Part shown: one piece after another, positions 1-10,817 of the stretch
Layout: the number at the start of each line of letters is the position of its first letter
Position numbering within the stretch: the stretch's first letter is position 1
Origin: Eurosta solidaginis
Lineage: Eukaryota; Arthropoda; Insecta; Diptera; Tephritidae
DNA: 64,000 nt
Assembly: GCF_040869045.1 (NCBI RefSeq)
Contig: NC_090320.1
Location: 240,436,978-240,500,977, forward strand
Direction: 5' to 3'
Notes under the pieces: generated by a model
Told to the model about the DNA's origin: nothing
What the model saw: only the letters and a program-made list of their open reading frames with translations
Databases searched by the model: none
Translations under genes and position numbers: made by a program

Positions 1-570
1 GTAAAACTAGCAGAAATCTCATCCACATGACTGCATGGAAAGCATATTTTCTTAGATTTCGTTAAACTATAGAACGATAGAAAGACATCGTGCTCTACAC
101 CCAGAGCTGTATTTCTCAATAATTTATAGCTACTGGTAGTTAATTCCAACCATTGCTCATACTTAGCAGAGAACCGCTCAATCAGTTTACCAGCGAAATT
201 CCACTTCTTATCAATTTTCAATATCAACAATTTTATGTTTCTTTTTAGTTCATCTTTTGCATTATCGGATATACAAAGGTTAATCTTTGTAAGTATGTTA
301 CTATATATTTTTTCAAGTCTTTCAATTTTAGGGTAGCTTTGCCACAATTGGAAAAATTCTTTTCGTGAAATTATATAAAATGAAACTGAAAATCGAAAAA
401 TTTAAAAAATAAAAAATTACACATTTTTGCCAGACCGTGCGCTAAAATCGGCTTAATGAGCAGAAACTAGATAAAATTCCCTACAGTATGAATCTTCCTT
501 GTTGCTTGTTTTAGAAAAAAAAACACCAAAATCCAAAATTAGTGATAAATATTTTACCTGGTTTATCCAT
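1..570 (-). CDS. Unidentified host gene, first two exons (runs off left edge)
   Basis: A start codon at 570-568 (G at -3 and +4) opens a 13-nt coding exon (MDKP plus one base) that ends at 558 before a GTAAAAT donor. A 172-bp AT-rich intron (557-386) ends in a T-rich tract and TTCAG. The second exon (385-1) continues in the matching phase and stays open for about 127 codons to the window edge. The two exons join without breaking frame, which would be unlikely by chance in such AT-rich DNA. The protein is lysine/leucine-rich and looks mostly alpha-helical, with spaced W and L residues (FFQLWQSYP near residue 15, KYEQWLEL near 85) loosely recalling spectrin-like helices, and a CFPC pair near the visible end. 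I do not recognise the family. It is either a host gene or an unrecognised element gene; the splice structure is prediction only. Confidence 0.5.
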
Positions 571-753
571 GACTCGTACTGAATAGATATCGTTTAAAAA
601 ATTACGGTTTATATTAATTTTATTACCTCTAAACGCACTTAAACCGATTAACCAATATCACCCGGATTTCACAAATTCCCACACAAAAGCACCGTTTGTT
701 GAAGATCGGCGGCAGCTAATTACCCGAAATTTTGCGTACACGACTTTTAGTAA

Positions 754-1960
754 TTGTCCTCTAACATAAACACATTTTCGCATTTATATGTCACTATGAC
801 ATTTTTCCACCTGCCGCCTTATAGTCGAAACACTGTGCGCCGCTGTGCTGTCTTACTAGCAAAGTTAGTCGCAGTAGTCCAACCCCATCTCGGCCTCGAT
901 AAACGCAAACTAACTCTGTGGTCCGACGACGAAATTGTTTTGGCCTGGCTTGAGAAGTCACCTCATTCCTGGAAAACCTATGTCTCCAATCCAACTGCGC
1001 AGTTCATCGACCTCATCGGCAGTACCACTTGGCGACATGTGGGCAGCAAGGATAACCCGGCAGACATGGACACCAGAGGATACACCCCGCTGGATCTAGC
1101 CAGGTCATCGCTGGTGGACGGGCCTGAGTGGCTTTCAAGACTCCCAGAGGATTGCCCAAAATCCCACACGCCCCACACGCCGTCGACGAAACGGATGCTA
1201 TATTAGACCGATTCTCCTCTTATCCCCGTGCTATATGTGTAATAGAGTATGTGTTAAAGTTTATCAATAGACCAAAGGCCGCAATAAGTGGCAACCGTGC
1301 CCCAAACGATTCCATATTGTCGCATGCTGACCTAACTTGCGCTAAACACCGCCTGATTATCTTGACGCAAACTAGAAATTTCGCCTCAGAAAGAGCTTGT
1401 TTAGAGAATTCGAAACCAATCGGGAGGCGGAGTCCCTTGCTGGTAACTCATCCCTTCCTGGACCAAAGCGGTGTTCTTCGTGTCAATGGGCGTGTCTCGG
1501 CTCTCCCTCCTGTGTCTACGTCGTTTTCTTCATGTTGTTGCTTCATGCGGACGTCCGCCTCATGCAACAAGTTATAAGGCAAGAATTCTACATTGCCTTT
1601 TGAAACCCCTGCTCAAGAAGTGCATCTCTCAATGAAAAATCTGCACGATTCACAAGCAGAACACCCGTTCCCAAATAATGGCAGCCTTACCTCCCGAACG
1701 CTGCACCTTCTCACCCCCTTTACTATCACTGGCGTGGACTCCGCTGGCCCGTTCCAACTAAAAGCCTCTGGCCGTCTTTGTCTGCTTCGCCACTAAAGCC
1801 GTCCATCTAGAACTATGCTCCGATCTCACCAGCAAAGTATTTCTCACTGCCTTTGCCCACTTCGTGTGCCGTGCTACTAAAGAGTTCATGACATTCCAGA
1901 AGGAAGCCTCATCGGACGTCGTCCAGAAACATGCACCGCAAGGCATCAATTGGAAGTTCA
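754..1960 (+). pseudogene. BEL/Pao retrotransposon pol remnant (RNase H-like to integrase)
   Basis: Pieces in shifting frames read as BEL/Pao pol: the RNase H-like stretch after the reverse transcriptase (LWSDDEIVLAWL, HVGSKDNPAD, about 900-1140), the integrase zinc-binding region (LTCAKHR, HPFLDQSGVLRVNGR, about 1270-1500) and the start of the integrase core (TITGVDSAGPF, about 1720-1760; a GINWKF motif near 1940). Several frameshifts and stops break it. A related copy lies in inverted orientation at 30390-31845. The reading stops abruptly near 1960, where gag-like sequence follows out of normal order. No LTR was found on the left side. Confidence 0.75.
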
Positions 1961-2640
1961 TGCGGCACCATGCGCTATCGACGTGCCCATTGTTTACGGC
2001 CATGCAACCCCAACAACGTGCCTTGATTGCCAGGGCGCATAACTACTGCACGAATTGCCTGGCATAGTCACACCACACACGCGTGTGAACATCCCGCGAG
2101 CGCTGTCACGTCTGTGGGTTTCATCAACACACACTACTGCATCGTGACACCGTGATTCGCCAACCCCAGTATGTAGCATCACAGCCGGTGCGCCACCGTC
2201 GTTAGTCGCGCCGCCGCGAACCGCCAAATCGCAGCACTATGCATGGTGAGCCATACCAACAACCACCGGCAGCAGGAGTGTCCATCGCACCATCCGATGC
2301 ACCGCCACCGGTTTGCGCACCGCCACCTATAAGGGCAAAATTGGAAGGCTCCTCATCGAGGAAGCCCAACGAGCTCTGCGGGAGCTGCGACAAACGATAT
2401 TATTGGCAAGTGCTCACTATCATGTCGCCTAGATGGGCAAAATTCTGCCACACCCGCATATCAGGGACGCATCCAGCGCAACACCAGAGGAACCACTGCT
2501 CAAAACGATGCCATCACCAGCAGCCGAACAAGCAACGGCCATCCAGCCATACCACCCCAAAGCGGCGATCACCGAGAGGCTCCCGAGGTAACCAGTGTGA
2601 AAGGGGTAAAAATACGGTCATAATGTACACGTATCACTTA
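1950..2640 (+). pseudogene. BEL/Pao gag tail with zinc knuckles, out of order
   Basis: Immediately after the truncated integrase, the frame reads LSTCPLF, ARAHNYCTNCLA, then RCHVCGFHQHTLLHR, a cysteine/histidine pattern typical of the knuckle region of BEL/Pao Gag (CxxC...CxxCxxxHxxLLH). An alpha-helical, glutamine/alanine/proline-rich tail (about 2310-2590) follows and ends in stops. Gag should precede pol, so its position after integrase reflects recombination or deletion, not a normal element. The part from about 2393 onward recurs inverted at 29880-30087. Confidence 0.5.
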
Positions 2641-2879
2641 ACCTATGTGAACTTAATATCACAATTTAACTGTGCAAATATAGAAACGAGCAATTAAGTA
2701 CAAATATATTTTCCTTTGGAAAAGAATAGCATATACGTGTCAATTTCATTTTGCTGGAATAAACATAATAACCTTGAATTTGTTATTTTGGTAGAACAAA
2801 AGCTACTTGTTTAAATGATTTAGAATTTGTATTACGCTTGACGCATTAACCATAAAAAATAAAAGAAAATATAATTAAT

Positions 2880-3215
2880 GCTTGCTCCAAGAAGATTTGG
2901 GCCGAACTTCTCTTAGAATTTGCGTCTTGCTGCCTTTTGATTTTCGCTACAAATTGGTAGATGGGACATATACATATGTTTTATGCCCATTCCAAACGGA
3001 AGCTGGTGCAAGGAAGTTGCGTTTTCACTGAAAAGCTTTTCATAGTAGAAATACGCTTGGAGTGTACTCGTATGCCAAATCACTGCCGAGAGGCGACCGC
3101 GCCAATTTCCAATTGAAAAACTTGTTCTGAATTTTTCATGTTGCTTTGACCAGCACTTGAACTCAGGACCTTCGGTGTCGTATGTGAAGCACGCTCCCAC
3201 CACACGATGGCGCCG
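2880..3215 (-). mobile_element. tRNA-derived SINE, left-arm copy
   Basis: On the minus strand the unit starts near 3215 with a tRNA-like head (TGGTGGGAGCGTG resembling an A box; GAGTTCAAGTGC resembling a B box about 35 bp later). The body carries CGGCAGTGATTTGG and GGGCATAAAACATAT, and the copy ends with CTTCTTGGAG plus an AT-rich tail near 2880. The same body is in the full-length SINE at 18159-18512, in the split right-arm copy (24147-24230 and 26821-27024) and in the tandem array at 32206-33445. Confidence 0.7.
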
Positions 3216-3224
3216 CTTTTTATC

Positions 3225-4480
3225 AATAAGTGGTTTGAGATTTTGGCAAGCACACGGTAAAAATTTTTAGCCTAAATCTGAAACATTTTGGACATATGTT
3301 CAAACCAAATTTTGTTTAAATATAGATTATAACGGTCTTCGTGAAAGTGAATGCATAGAACTGGGTTTCAATTTGAAACTGGAGAAATCTACACTTAAAT
3401 TTATAAAAAAAAAAATAGTGGGCGGTTCCCTGAAATCTTTCAGTCAGTAACTAGTGATAAACATTTCTGGTTCGGAACTAGACCTAAATTGCCAAATAAG
3501 TACCTACTAGTTCGGTACTAACAAGATTATACCCATTTATAAAATCGACAGCTTGGGTTCTTATTTTTCATATTTAATTTGAGAAATATGTTATCTACAA
3601 AAAACTGCTACCAGCTTTAATTAACTCGACTATGAGTATGATTTCTTTTTCCAAACTTTCCCACTGGCCGGAGGTACCGATAAATGCTTTAATATCGTAC
3701 CAGAAGCAGCATTTAGAATTTCTCTTCAGTTCGGAACCAACGAAATAGTAACAAGAAAACTAGTAAGCTGTCATTTTAACACTAGTTTGGAACTACCGAA
3801 ATAGCTCCAATAAACCAACTAGTTCCAAAGTGGAAATAAGTATCTAGTTCGGAACTATTAAAAAGTTAATGCAACTCAAACAAAGTAGGACATCGCCATG
3901 TTAAATTTGTCAGTTGGAAGCATGTAAAAGTTATATAGGGCGAGCTAATAGAGGTTCCGAATGTACTAAACGCACCAGTTTTGAACTAGAGATTTTTCCT
4001 ACAGCGTTGCTCTACCCAGTGTATAAGAAATCATTTCATAACACCTTATATGTATAAAAAAATTTGTTTAAAAAGATTCGGTAAATTTGTTATTTTTGAA
4101 TTTTCAGCACCAAATTTAAATTCGTAAGGCAGGTTTTAAAACAAGACGTTTCTATTCCAGTTTCCATTTTTAGGTCTTTGAAACCTTTTACTTTTGTTTC
4201 AAGTCCAGAAGTGAATACAAGTTTGTATTTTTAGATTTTTTGAAACTTTTTTGGTTTTGTTTTAAAACAGTCTTAATATTTTTAACTTATTGTTTAAACA
4301 AGTTTTAAATTGAAATTGATTGAAAATAAAAAAGGCAATATTAAATTGAGAGGTTTCCAATGAAATGTTTCAAAATGTGTTTAAAGCGATTAATGGTTAA
4401 AAAATTAGGTTCAGATTTCTAACCGTGCATTTGCACCCGAAAATTCAAAAAAAAAAATTTAAATAAAAAATAAAGCTCCA
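3225..4480. other. Gene-free flank upstream of the protease homolog
   Basis: No coding region or known element is seen. About eight copies of a short palindrome-like motif (AGTTCGGAACT and variants, often followed by AGT) lie between 3440 and 3990. The rest is AT-rich. The stretch is conserved in the right arm (24130-22900 reversed). Confidence 0.5.
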
Positions 4481-4486
4481 CTACTG

Positions 4487-4496
4487 TATATAAATA
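4487..4496 (+). promoter_or_regulatory. TATA box of the broken protease-homolog copy
   Basis: TATATAAATA lies 74 bp before the ATG at 4570 and is conserved at 22861-22870 in front of the intact copy, which supports it as a core promoter element. Confidence 0.6.
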
Positions 4497-4569
4497 GCGC
4501 CCCCAAAACTTTTCTGGCTTTAGTTTCTTTATACTAAACTAGCAGCGCAAAACGTCAGGAACTAGTAAA

Positions 4570-5290
4570 ATGAATTTCCACAAACATATCGCGATCTTGG
4601 TTATAGTACTAAGCGGACTTTTTACCCGTATAAATTCGGAAAATGGCGAATATTTGGTAAATATATTTTATGCGGGAGGGTATGTATGCGGGAGGGTATG
4701 TATGCGGGGGTTCATTGGTCTCTTGGCAAATTGTGGTCACAGCTGCGGCATGCCTGGACAGCTCAGATTCAAATTTCATATACGTTTCACTTAGTCCAAA
4801 AGCTTTTTGCGGACCAGCTCGCAAAATGAGGAGTTTATGTCATCAAAATATTTGTTCAGAATGCAGAAATGGCGTTAATGATATTGCTGGAATTGTACTG
4901 CATGCACCCTTTGAAAGGTCTGATGGAGCGGAACCAATACCACTTTGCACAACTGGTCTTTCGGTGGGCAACACGATGGAAATTAGAGAATGGACTCAAC
5001 CTACAACAGAACGTGATGAATCTCTAGTGACATATGAGGTAACTATAGTAGCAACAGGTGGATGTAGGAATTACCCCGTAGGCAAAAATATGTATTGTGC
5101 AGAAGTTAACGGATATTTGTGGGATGGATAAGCTGGAGCACCGGGCGTCGTGGATCGACGACTTTGTGCGGTGGGAATATATTCGGAGTGCGAAGAAAAT
5201 CCGAGACGTTATATAAATGTAACTGATCCACAAATTCAGAGTTTCATAACAGATTTGATTATGGGTGAATTATTACTCCATCTCGGCTGA
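4570..5290 (+). pseudogene. Serine protease homolog, disabled duplicate
   Basis: This is the counterpart of the intact gene at 22088-22792, with the same signal peptide start (MNFHKHI), the same VTAAACL region and the same C-terminal segment. Two lesions disable it. A 17-bp tandem duplication of GGGTATGTATGCGGGAG (about 4678-4711) shifts the frame just before the CGGSLVSW motif. A TAT-to-TAA change makes a stop (WDG*AGAP, about 5129-5131) exactly where the substrate-binding loop would be. The rest of the frame continues after the stop to a terminal TGA near 5290. The promoter region and poly(A)-like signal (AATAAA near 5373) are kept, so transcription may persist. Confidence 0.85.
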
Positions 5291-5739
5291 ACTCTCCACT
5301 TCAGATTTATTTCATAAACGTCTCAGCTCACGTTAAAATATATTGAATTTAAACTGATATAGGGCATTTTGGAATAAAATCTGAAGGGAGGTTCCATGAG
5401 AAAGTGAACTGTGGTGCGAGTAAAATGTATCTTGTATACAAAAAAAATAAATTTAACCTTTAAACAATTTTCAACTTCTTTTCTTCTTTTAAAATAGAAC
5501 GTGGATTTAACTTTTTCAATAGCGTTGAAATAGTATGTTCTTTCATACGATTTGTTGTGTTTTTTTCTGGGATCGTTTGATGTACCACCAGTTGGTCCAA
5601 TTATTATATTTGCGTTTGATGGTTTGCTACACCTTATGGGTGTTTCCATTCTTTTGGTGTGCTCTCCGTTTCAAAAATTTTAGTAATTTTTATTGCCTTA
5701 TAATTTTATGTTGCGTTAATTTTATGACGCGTTAAAGGC

Positions 5740-6495
5740 CGTAGGTAAAATAAAACACAATGTTTAAAATTGCATTGGTTTTTAATTTGTCGATATTTCG
5801 GCATCAATTTGAAGCCATTTTCAGGACTGTTGTAAAAAAATATATAAAGAGGAACGTTAGTTTTGGATATATAGAAGAAAAGTATGTCGTCATATAACAT
5901 TATGACTTGGTGATCTTAAATATGCTGCTAGCGGAATAATTGCTGAACGCTGCTTTCTTTCATGTGGGCCGTGCGACTTGCATTTTGTGTTGTTGCTACT
6001 TAAGCAATAAGTTGCAATATCCATATGCGCATCGGTCTGTGTCACTTCTAAAATTAATTCTCTTATCGTTAGGCGTATTCAGAATGTGGAGCATTTCCAT
6101 GGTGAAGCGCTTATTATATTGTTTCTCTATGTCCAATATAGTAACATCTTGGAGATCGGGATAGTGGCCCGTATCTTTACAGTGGGTCGTTAAGGCCGTT
6201 TTATTTTCCGAAGCGTTGTTGCTAAGTTTAATATTGGACTTATAGCCGGAAATCCTTGTCTTTAATTTTAATTTGGTTGTCCCCTTCTCACATGAGAGTG
6301 ACCCTTCACCGTTGCATGGGATTCTGTATATTACGTTGGATTATCATCCTTTGGAACTCTGTCCTTTGTATTGTTTTAAATATGCCTCAATGTATTGTTG
6401 TACGTGAACGCTATTTTGACCTTTTCCTTTCCATATAAATCCGATCTCTTGATCCTCTTTGCAATTCTTGGGACATAGGTTATCGCTTTTTATAT
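5740..6495 (-). pseudogene. Penelope-like element, GIY-YIG endonuclease end and 3' region
   Basis: Read on the minus strand, this carries the end of a Penelope-like element: a linker (near 6480), the endonuclease region with KLKLKTRISGYKSNIK, a conserved tail (DIEKQYNKRF, EMLHILNTP) and then a 3' untranslated region holding a hammerhead-like core (5796-5824). It belongs to one element running from 10817 down to about 5740, split by insertions at 6496-9062 and 9661-10577. Premature stops are present. The matching fragments in the right arm are 17506-17734 and 21487-21690. Confidence 0.75.
5796..5824 (-). ncRNA. Hammerhead-like core, degenerate copy
   Basis: Minus-strand CTGAAAA, helix GGC/GCC, then GAAA. 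It matches the core at 21558-21586 except for one change (CTGAAGA to CTGAAAA) at an invariant position, so it is probably inactive. Confidence 0.35.
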
Positions 6496-9062
6496 TTTTT
6501 TATACTCAGTTGAGCAGAGCTCACAGAGTATATTAAGTTTGATTGGATAACGGTTGGGTGTACATATATAAAGGAATCGAGATAGATATAGACTTCCATA
6601 TATCAAAATAATCAGGATCGAAACAAAATTTGATTGAGCCATGTCCGTCCGTCCGTCCGTTAACACGATAACTTGAGTAAATTTTGAGGTATCTTGATGA
6701 AATTTGGTATGTAGGTTCCTGAGCGCTCATCTCAGATCGCTATTTAAAATGAACGATATCGGACTATAACCAGGCCCACTTTTTCAATATCGAAAATTTC
6801 GAAAAACCGAAAAAGTGCGATAATTCATTACAAAAGACAGCTAAAGCGAGGAAACTTGGTAGATGAGTTGAACTTATGACGCAGAATGGAAAATTAGTAA
6901 AATTTTGACAATGGGCGTGGCACCGCCCACTTTTAAAAGAAGGTAATTTAAAACTTTTGCAAGCTGTAATTTGGCAGTCGTTGAAGATATCATGATGAAA
7001 TTTGGCAGGAACGTTACTCCTGTTACTATATGTACGCTTAATAAAAATTAGCAAAATCGGAGAAGGACCACGCCCACTTTAAAAAAAAAATTTTTTAAAG
7101 TAAAATTTTAACAAAAAATTTAATATCTTTACAGTATATAAGTAAATTATGTCAACATTCAACTCCAGTAATGATATGGCGCAACAAAATACAAAAATAA
7201 AAGAAAATTTCAAAATGGGCGTGGCTCCGCCCTTTTTCATTTAATTTGTCTAGGATACTTTTAGCGCCATAAGTCGAACAAAAATTAAACAATCCTTTTG
7301 AAATTTGGTAGGGGCATACATTTTATGACGTTAACTGTTTTCTGTGAAAATGGGCGAAATAGGTTGATGCCACGCCCAGTTTTTATACACAGTCGTCCGT
7401 CTGTCCTTCCGCATGGCCGTTAACATGATAACTTGAGCAAAAATCGACGTATCTTTAATGAACTTAGTTCACGTGCCTACCTGAACTCACTTTATCTTGG
7501 TATGAAAAATGAACGAAATCCGACGTGGTCATAGTCCACTTTTTCGATATCGAAAATTACGAAAAATGAAAAAATGCCATAATTTTATACCAAATACGAA
7601 AAAAGGGATGAAAAATGGTAAGGTAATTGGATTGTTTTATTGACGCGAAATATAACTTTAGAAAAAACTTTATAAAATGGTTGTGACACCTACCATATTA
7701 AGTAGAAGAAAATGAAAAAGTTCTGCAGGGCGAAATAAAAAACCCTTAAAATCTTGGCAGCTATTACATATATAAATAAATTAGCGGTACCCAACAGATG
7801 ATGTTCTGGGTCACCCTGGTCCACATTTTGGTCGATATCTGGAAAACGCCTTCACACCACTCCCTTTTAAAACTCTCATTAATACCTTTAATTTGATACC
7901 CATATCGTACAAACTCATTCTAGAGTCACCCCTGGTCCACCTTTATGGAGATATCTCGAAAAGACGTCCACCTATAGAACTAAGACCCACGCCATTTTAA
8001 AATACTCATTAACGCCTTTCATTTGACACCCATATCGTACAAACTCATTCTAGAGTCACCCCTGGTCCACCTTTATAGCGATATCTCGAAAAGGCGTCCA
8101 CCTATAGAACGAAGGTCCACTCCCTTTTAAAATGACTCATTAACACCTTTCATTTGATACCCATATCGTACAAACAAAGCCTAGAGTCACCCCTGGTCCA
8201 CCTTTATTGCGATACCTCGAAAAACGTCCACCTATAGAACTAAGGCCCACTCCCTTTTAAAATACTCATTAACTCCTTTCGTTTGATGCCCATATTGTAC
8301 AAACAAATTCTAGGGTCACCCCTGGTCCACCTTTATGGCGATATCTCGAAACGGCGTCCACCTATGGAACTAAGGATTACTCCCTTTTAAAATACTCATT
8401 AACACCTTTCATTTGATACCCATATCGTACAAACGCTTTCTAGAGTCACCCCTGGTCAACCTTTATGGCGATATCTCGAAAAGGCGACCACCTATACAAC
8501 AACCACCATTCCCTTTTAAAACCCTCATTAATACCTTTAATTTGATACCTATATCGTACAAACGCTTTCTAGAGTCACCCCTGGTCCACCTTTATGGCGA
8601 TATTTCGAAACGCCATCCACTTATAGAACTAAGGCCCACTCCCTTTTAAAATACTCATTAACACCATTCGTTTGATGCCCATATTGTACAAACAAATTCT
8701 AGGGTCACCCCTGGTCCACCTTTGTGGCGATATCTCGTAACGGCGTCCACCTATGGAACTAAGGATTACTCCCTTTTAAAATACTCATTAACACCTTTCA
8801 TTTGATACCCATATCGTTCAAACGCATTCTAGAGTCAACCCTGATCCACCTTTATGGCTATATCCCTAAATGGCGTCCACCTATAGAACTATGGCCCACT
8901 CCCTCATAAAATACTCTTTAAGGCCTTTCATTTGATACACGTTCCAGGGTTTCCCTCTGTTCATTTTCCTACATGGTTATTTTCCCTTATGTTGTCACCA
9001 TAGCTCTCAACTGAGTACGTAATGTTCGGTTACACCCGAACTTAACCTTCCTTACTTGTTTT
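6496..9062 (+). mobile_element. DINE-1/Helentron-like non-autonomous element, copy A
   Basis: The element starts with TATACTCAGTTGAGCAGAGC and ends with CTCAACTGAGTA, a hairpin (GTTCGG/CCGAAC with a 6-nt loop, about 9023-9041) and CTTCCTTACTTGT. The CTCAGTTGAG pieces form subterminal inverted repeats. There is no credible reading frame. The left half has conserved non-coding blocks (GGGCGTGGC..., CGATATCGAAAATT, a GTCCGTCCG run). The right half is a 130-bp tandem array. It sits in the Penelope-like element; the homologous Penelope piece at 10855-10900 shows the uninterrupted site, an A-rich run. Subterminal inverted repeats, tandem core, 3' hairpin and insertion into A/T runs without clear target duplication match the Helentron-related DINE-1/HINE class. 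Confidence 0.65.
7797..8945. repeat. 130-bp tandem array in copy A (about 9 units)
   Basis: The motif CCTGGTCCACCTTTATGG recurs at 7931, 8061, 8192, 8321, 8451, 8580, 8710 and 8840, a period of 129-131 bp. Unit landmarks are TTTGATACCCATATCGTAC, ATATCTCGAAAAGGCG and CACTCCCTTTTAAAA. Reading frames across it are periodic artefacts. Confidence 0.9.
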
Positions 9063-9655
9063 TATTTGGTTTTTCGGTTTCTCCTTCATTACGTGCTCTG
9101 GTATAGAAATTTTGGACCAGTTTATTGACCAATATTTGGTAATTTTCTTTTTGTGATACATTCTGTCGCTTATTGTAAGTATCCGTCTTATGAAGCCTTT
9201 GGCGGTATTAAATATTGTACTTTTTTTAATTTTTTGAATAAAAGTTAATTTCTCTTTCCGAAGCTGTAGGTTTTCTTTTTTTTAACAGTCAATGTATAAT
9301 TTATTGTTTCTCCTGTTGATTAACGTCCAAATACGGTAGTTGACAGTCTTTCTCCACCTCTATTGTAAATTTAGTGCTTCTACTGTAGCTGTTGATTTGA
9401 GTGAGAACGTTTTAAATTTCTTCCATTTTTCCAATGGTAAATAAGTCACCTACATACTTTGTAAGTAGGCGTGGTTTGCTGATAGCGTCCGTCTCGAATC
9501 TAGTTAGCAGCTCCTCCATGACATTGTCAGCTATGACCTGGGGGGGGGGGGGGGGGGGGGGGCTGGTGAGCCCATGGGTCTTCCTGTACGCTGTTCATAT
9601 ATCCTTTTATTGTATTTAAAATATCGATTCTCCTTTATGCAAAAAAATCACCATA
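9063..9655 (-). pseudogene. Penelope-like reverse transcriptase, catalytic half
   Basis: On the minus strand the order is ENRYFKYN, YEQRTGRPMGS, then VIADNVMEELL, KPRLLTKYVGD and a C-terminal piece. The catalytic YVDD box reads YVGD (9445-9456), so the first aspartate is lost. Between PMGS and VIAD lies a run of 23 G (9540-9562), read as prolines. It continues the RT piece at 10580-10817, from which it is separated by a TIR element. Confidence 0.8.
9540..9562. repeat. Homopolymer of 23 G inside the Penelope RT
   Basis: Direct count of consecutive G on the + strand. It replaces the short segment between conserved RT motifs. The length could be affected by sequencing or assembly. Confidence 0.9.
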
Positions 9656-9660
9656 CAATA

Positions 9661-10577
9661 AAAAAAAAAGTTGCTAATGTCCGCCCCTAAATTTAAAGAT
9701 TATGAATACAGTCAGACTCTGACTTCTGACTTTTCACCTCGTATAACAGCTGTTATACTAAATTTCTCAAAAAAAGAATCCAGCCCTTCTAATAAGGGAA
9801 AAGGGCGGACCACGCCCACATTTTTACTTTTTCAATTTGCTGAACGCGTTAACAAAAATATAAAATAAAATTTCGAAATGTAGAATTTCGAACTTCAAAC
9901 TTCGTAAACCGATATCTATTTTTTGGAGGCTAAGTTCCAAAAACGGTACTTTGTTTACTTAAGCCTCAATCTCTACGAAAAGGTGGGTTTTGTCCAATAC
10001 CTACCCAGAAAAAAAGTTGATTTTGTCGCATAGTGTTATTATTATAAATACGAAACAACAGGTTTGACTCACTTATTTACTTTGACTTCCCCTATTCATG
10101 ATATTTGGCATATCTGTATTAACTTTTCAATGCAAACCCTGCAATTTTTCCTCGAAAAATATCATGAGTTTCAGGTCTAAGCATAGCAGTTGCAATAAGT
10201 ATTGAAAGTGCTATAACTTCTTTGTTTATTATTTTAGTAATATCGTTTCAAAGCAATATTTTCTTGAATTTTTAAGTACTTTCGTTTGGTAAGGAAAAAA
10301 GGAAACATTAGGGGTGGGGGTAAAATTTTGTTAGCTGATCTAATCCTGTTAAAACGACTTCACAGCTTAAAAGGACATTAAACGGAAATGTGAAGCTTCT
10401 CAAGGCCAAAATAATGACATATCAATTTTAAAAATCGGAAGTCAAATAACCAAGTTACAAGGAAAAAACCTTTTCGGCTGTATTTCGAAGGATCAAATAA
10501 AATTAAAAAAAATTTTCCGAAACTCTCTCAACATAATCTTTAAATTTAGGGACGGACATTAGCAACTTTTTTTTTTT
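9661..10577. mobile_element. Non-autonomous TIR element (about 0.9 kb) inside the Penelope RT
   Basis: The ends are inverted repeats of about 44 bp: a run of A, then GTTGCTAATGTCCG, CCCCTAAATTTAAAG and ATTATG on the left (9661-9704), and the reverse complement on the right (about 10535-10577), with essentially one mismatch in the non-homopolymer part. The interior is AT-rich and has no credible gene. It interrupts the Penelope RT between WDDIK and CIKENRYF. A target duplication could not be fixed because of the A/T runs. Superfamily unknown. Confidence 0.75.
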
Positions 10578-10579
10578 CC

Positions 10580-10817
10580 ACCTAATGTATATTATTTTAT
10601 GTCATCCCACTTCGCAGATATGATTTCAATGGATAAATCAACCGGGATGCTTGGAAACAAGGAGACTACGTAAAATGAAACAAGGCTTTCGTCATCATAA
10701 ATATATGCGCCATTGGCCTTTCTCTTAAATTCTGTTGAGTCCTTGACGTTGTATTTAGAAGAAATAGTGATATTTTTGAGTATTCTCACGACATATTTAC
10801 ATTATTTATTGTCCGTA
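10580..10817 (-). pseudogene. Penelope-like reverse transcriptase, N-terminal half
   Basis: Minus-strand frame with ILKNITISSKYNVKDS, DDESLVSFYVVSLFPSIPV and AKWDDIK, the part of the RT domain around the first catalytic aspartate (the box reads FYVVSLFPS, where the better-preserved copy at 48430 has FDVVSLFPS, so the aspartate is changed to tyrosine). It starts abruptly at the same RT position (before ILKN) where the 47.8-49.5 kb element is interrupted by an intron-like segment, and abuts a second Penelope piece on the opposite strand at 10818. Confidence 0.75.

Larger units (their letters stand above)
2393..6155. repeat. Left arm of inverted segmental duplication
   Basis: From about 2393 to 6155 this sequence reappears in reverse complement between 30087 and 17506, in the same order: BEL tail, SINE, about 1.2 kb of upstream DNA, the protease-homolog gene, and the 3' end of a Penelope-like element. 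By eye most stretches match at over 90 percent. This arm lacks the three big insertions found in the right arm, so it supplies the ancestral empty sites. Homology ends near 6155 within the Penelope element. Confidence 0.85.

Noticed and set aside
5940..6164. Cysteine-rich small protein on the plus strand (also minus 17509-17703)
   Set aside because: It is antisense to the Penelope endonuclease tail.
8413..8649. Open frames with SYKRFLESPLVxLYGDISKR periods (also 24655-24891, 59863-61473)
   Set aside because: They follow the 130-bp non-coding array; frames drift because the unit is 129-131 bp.
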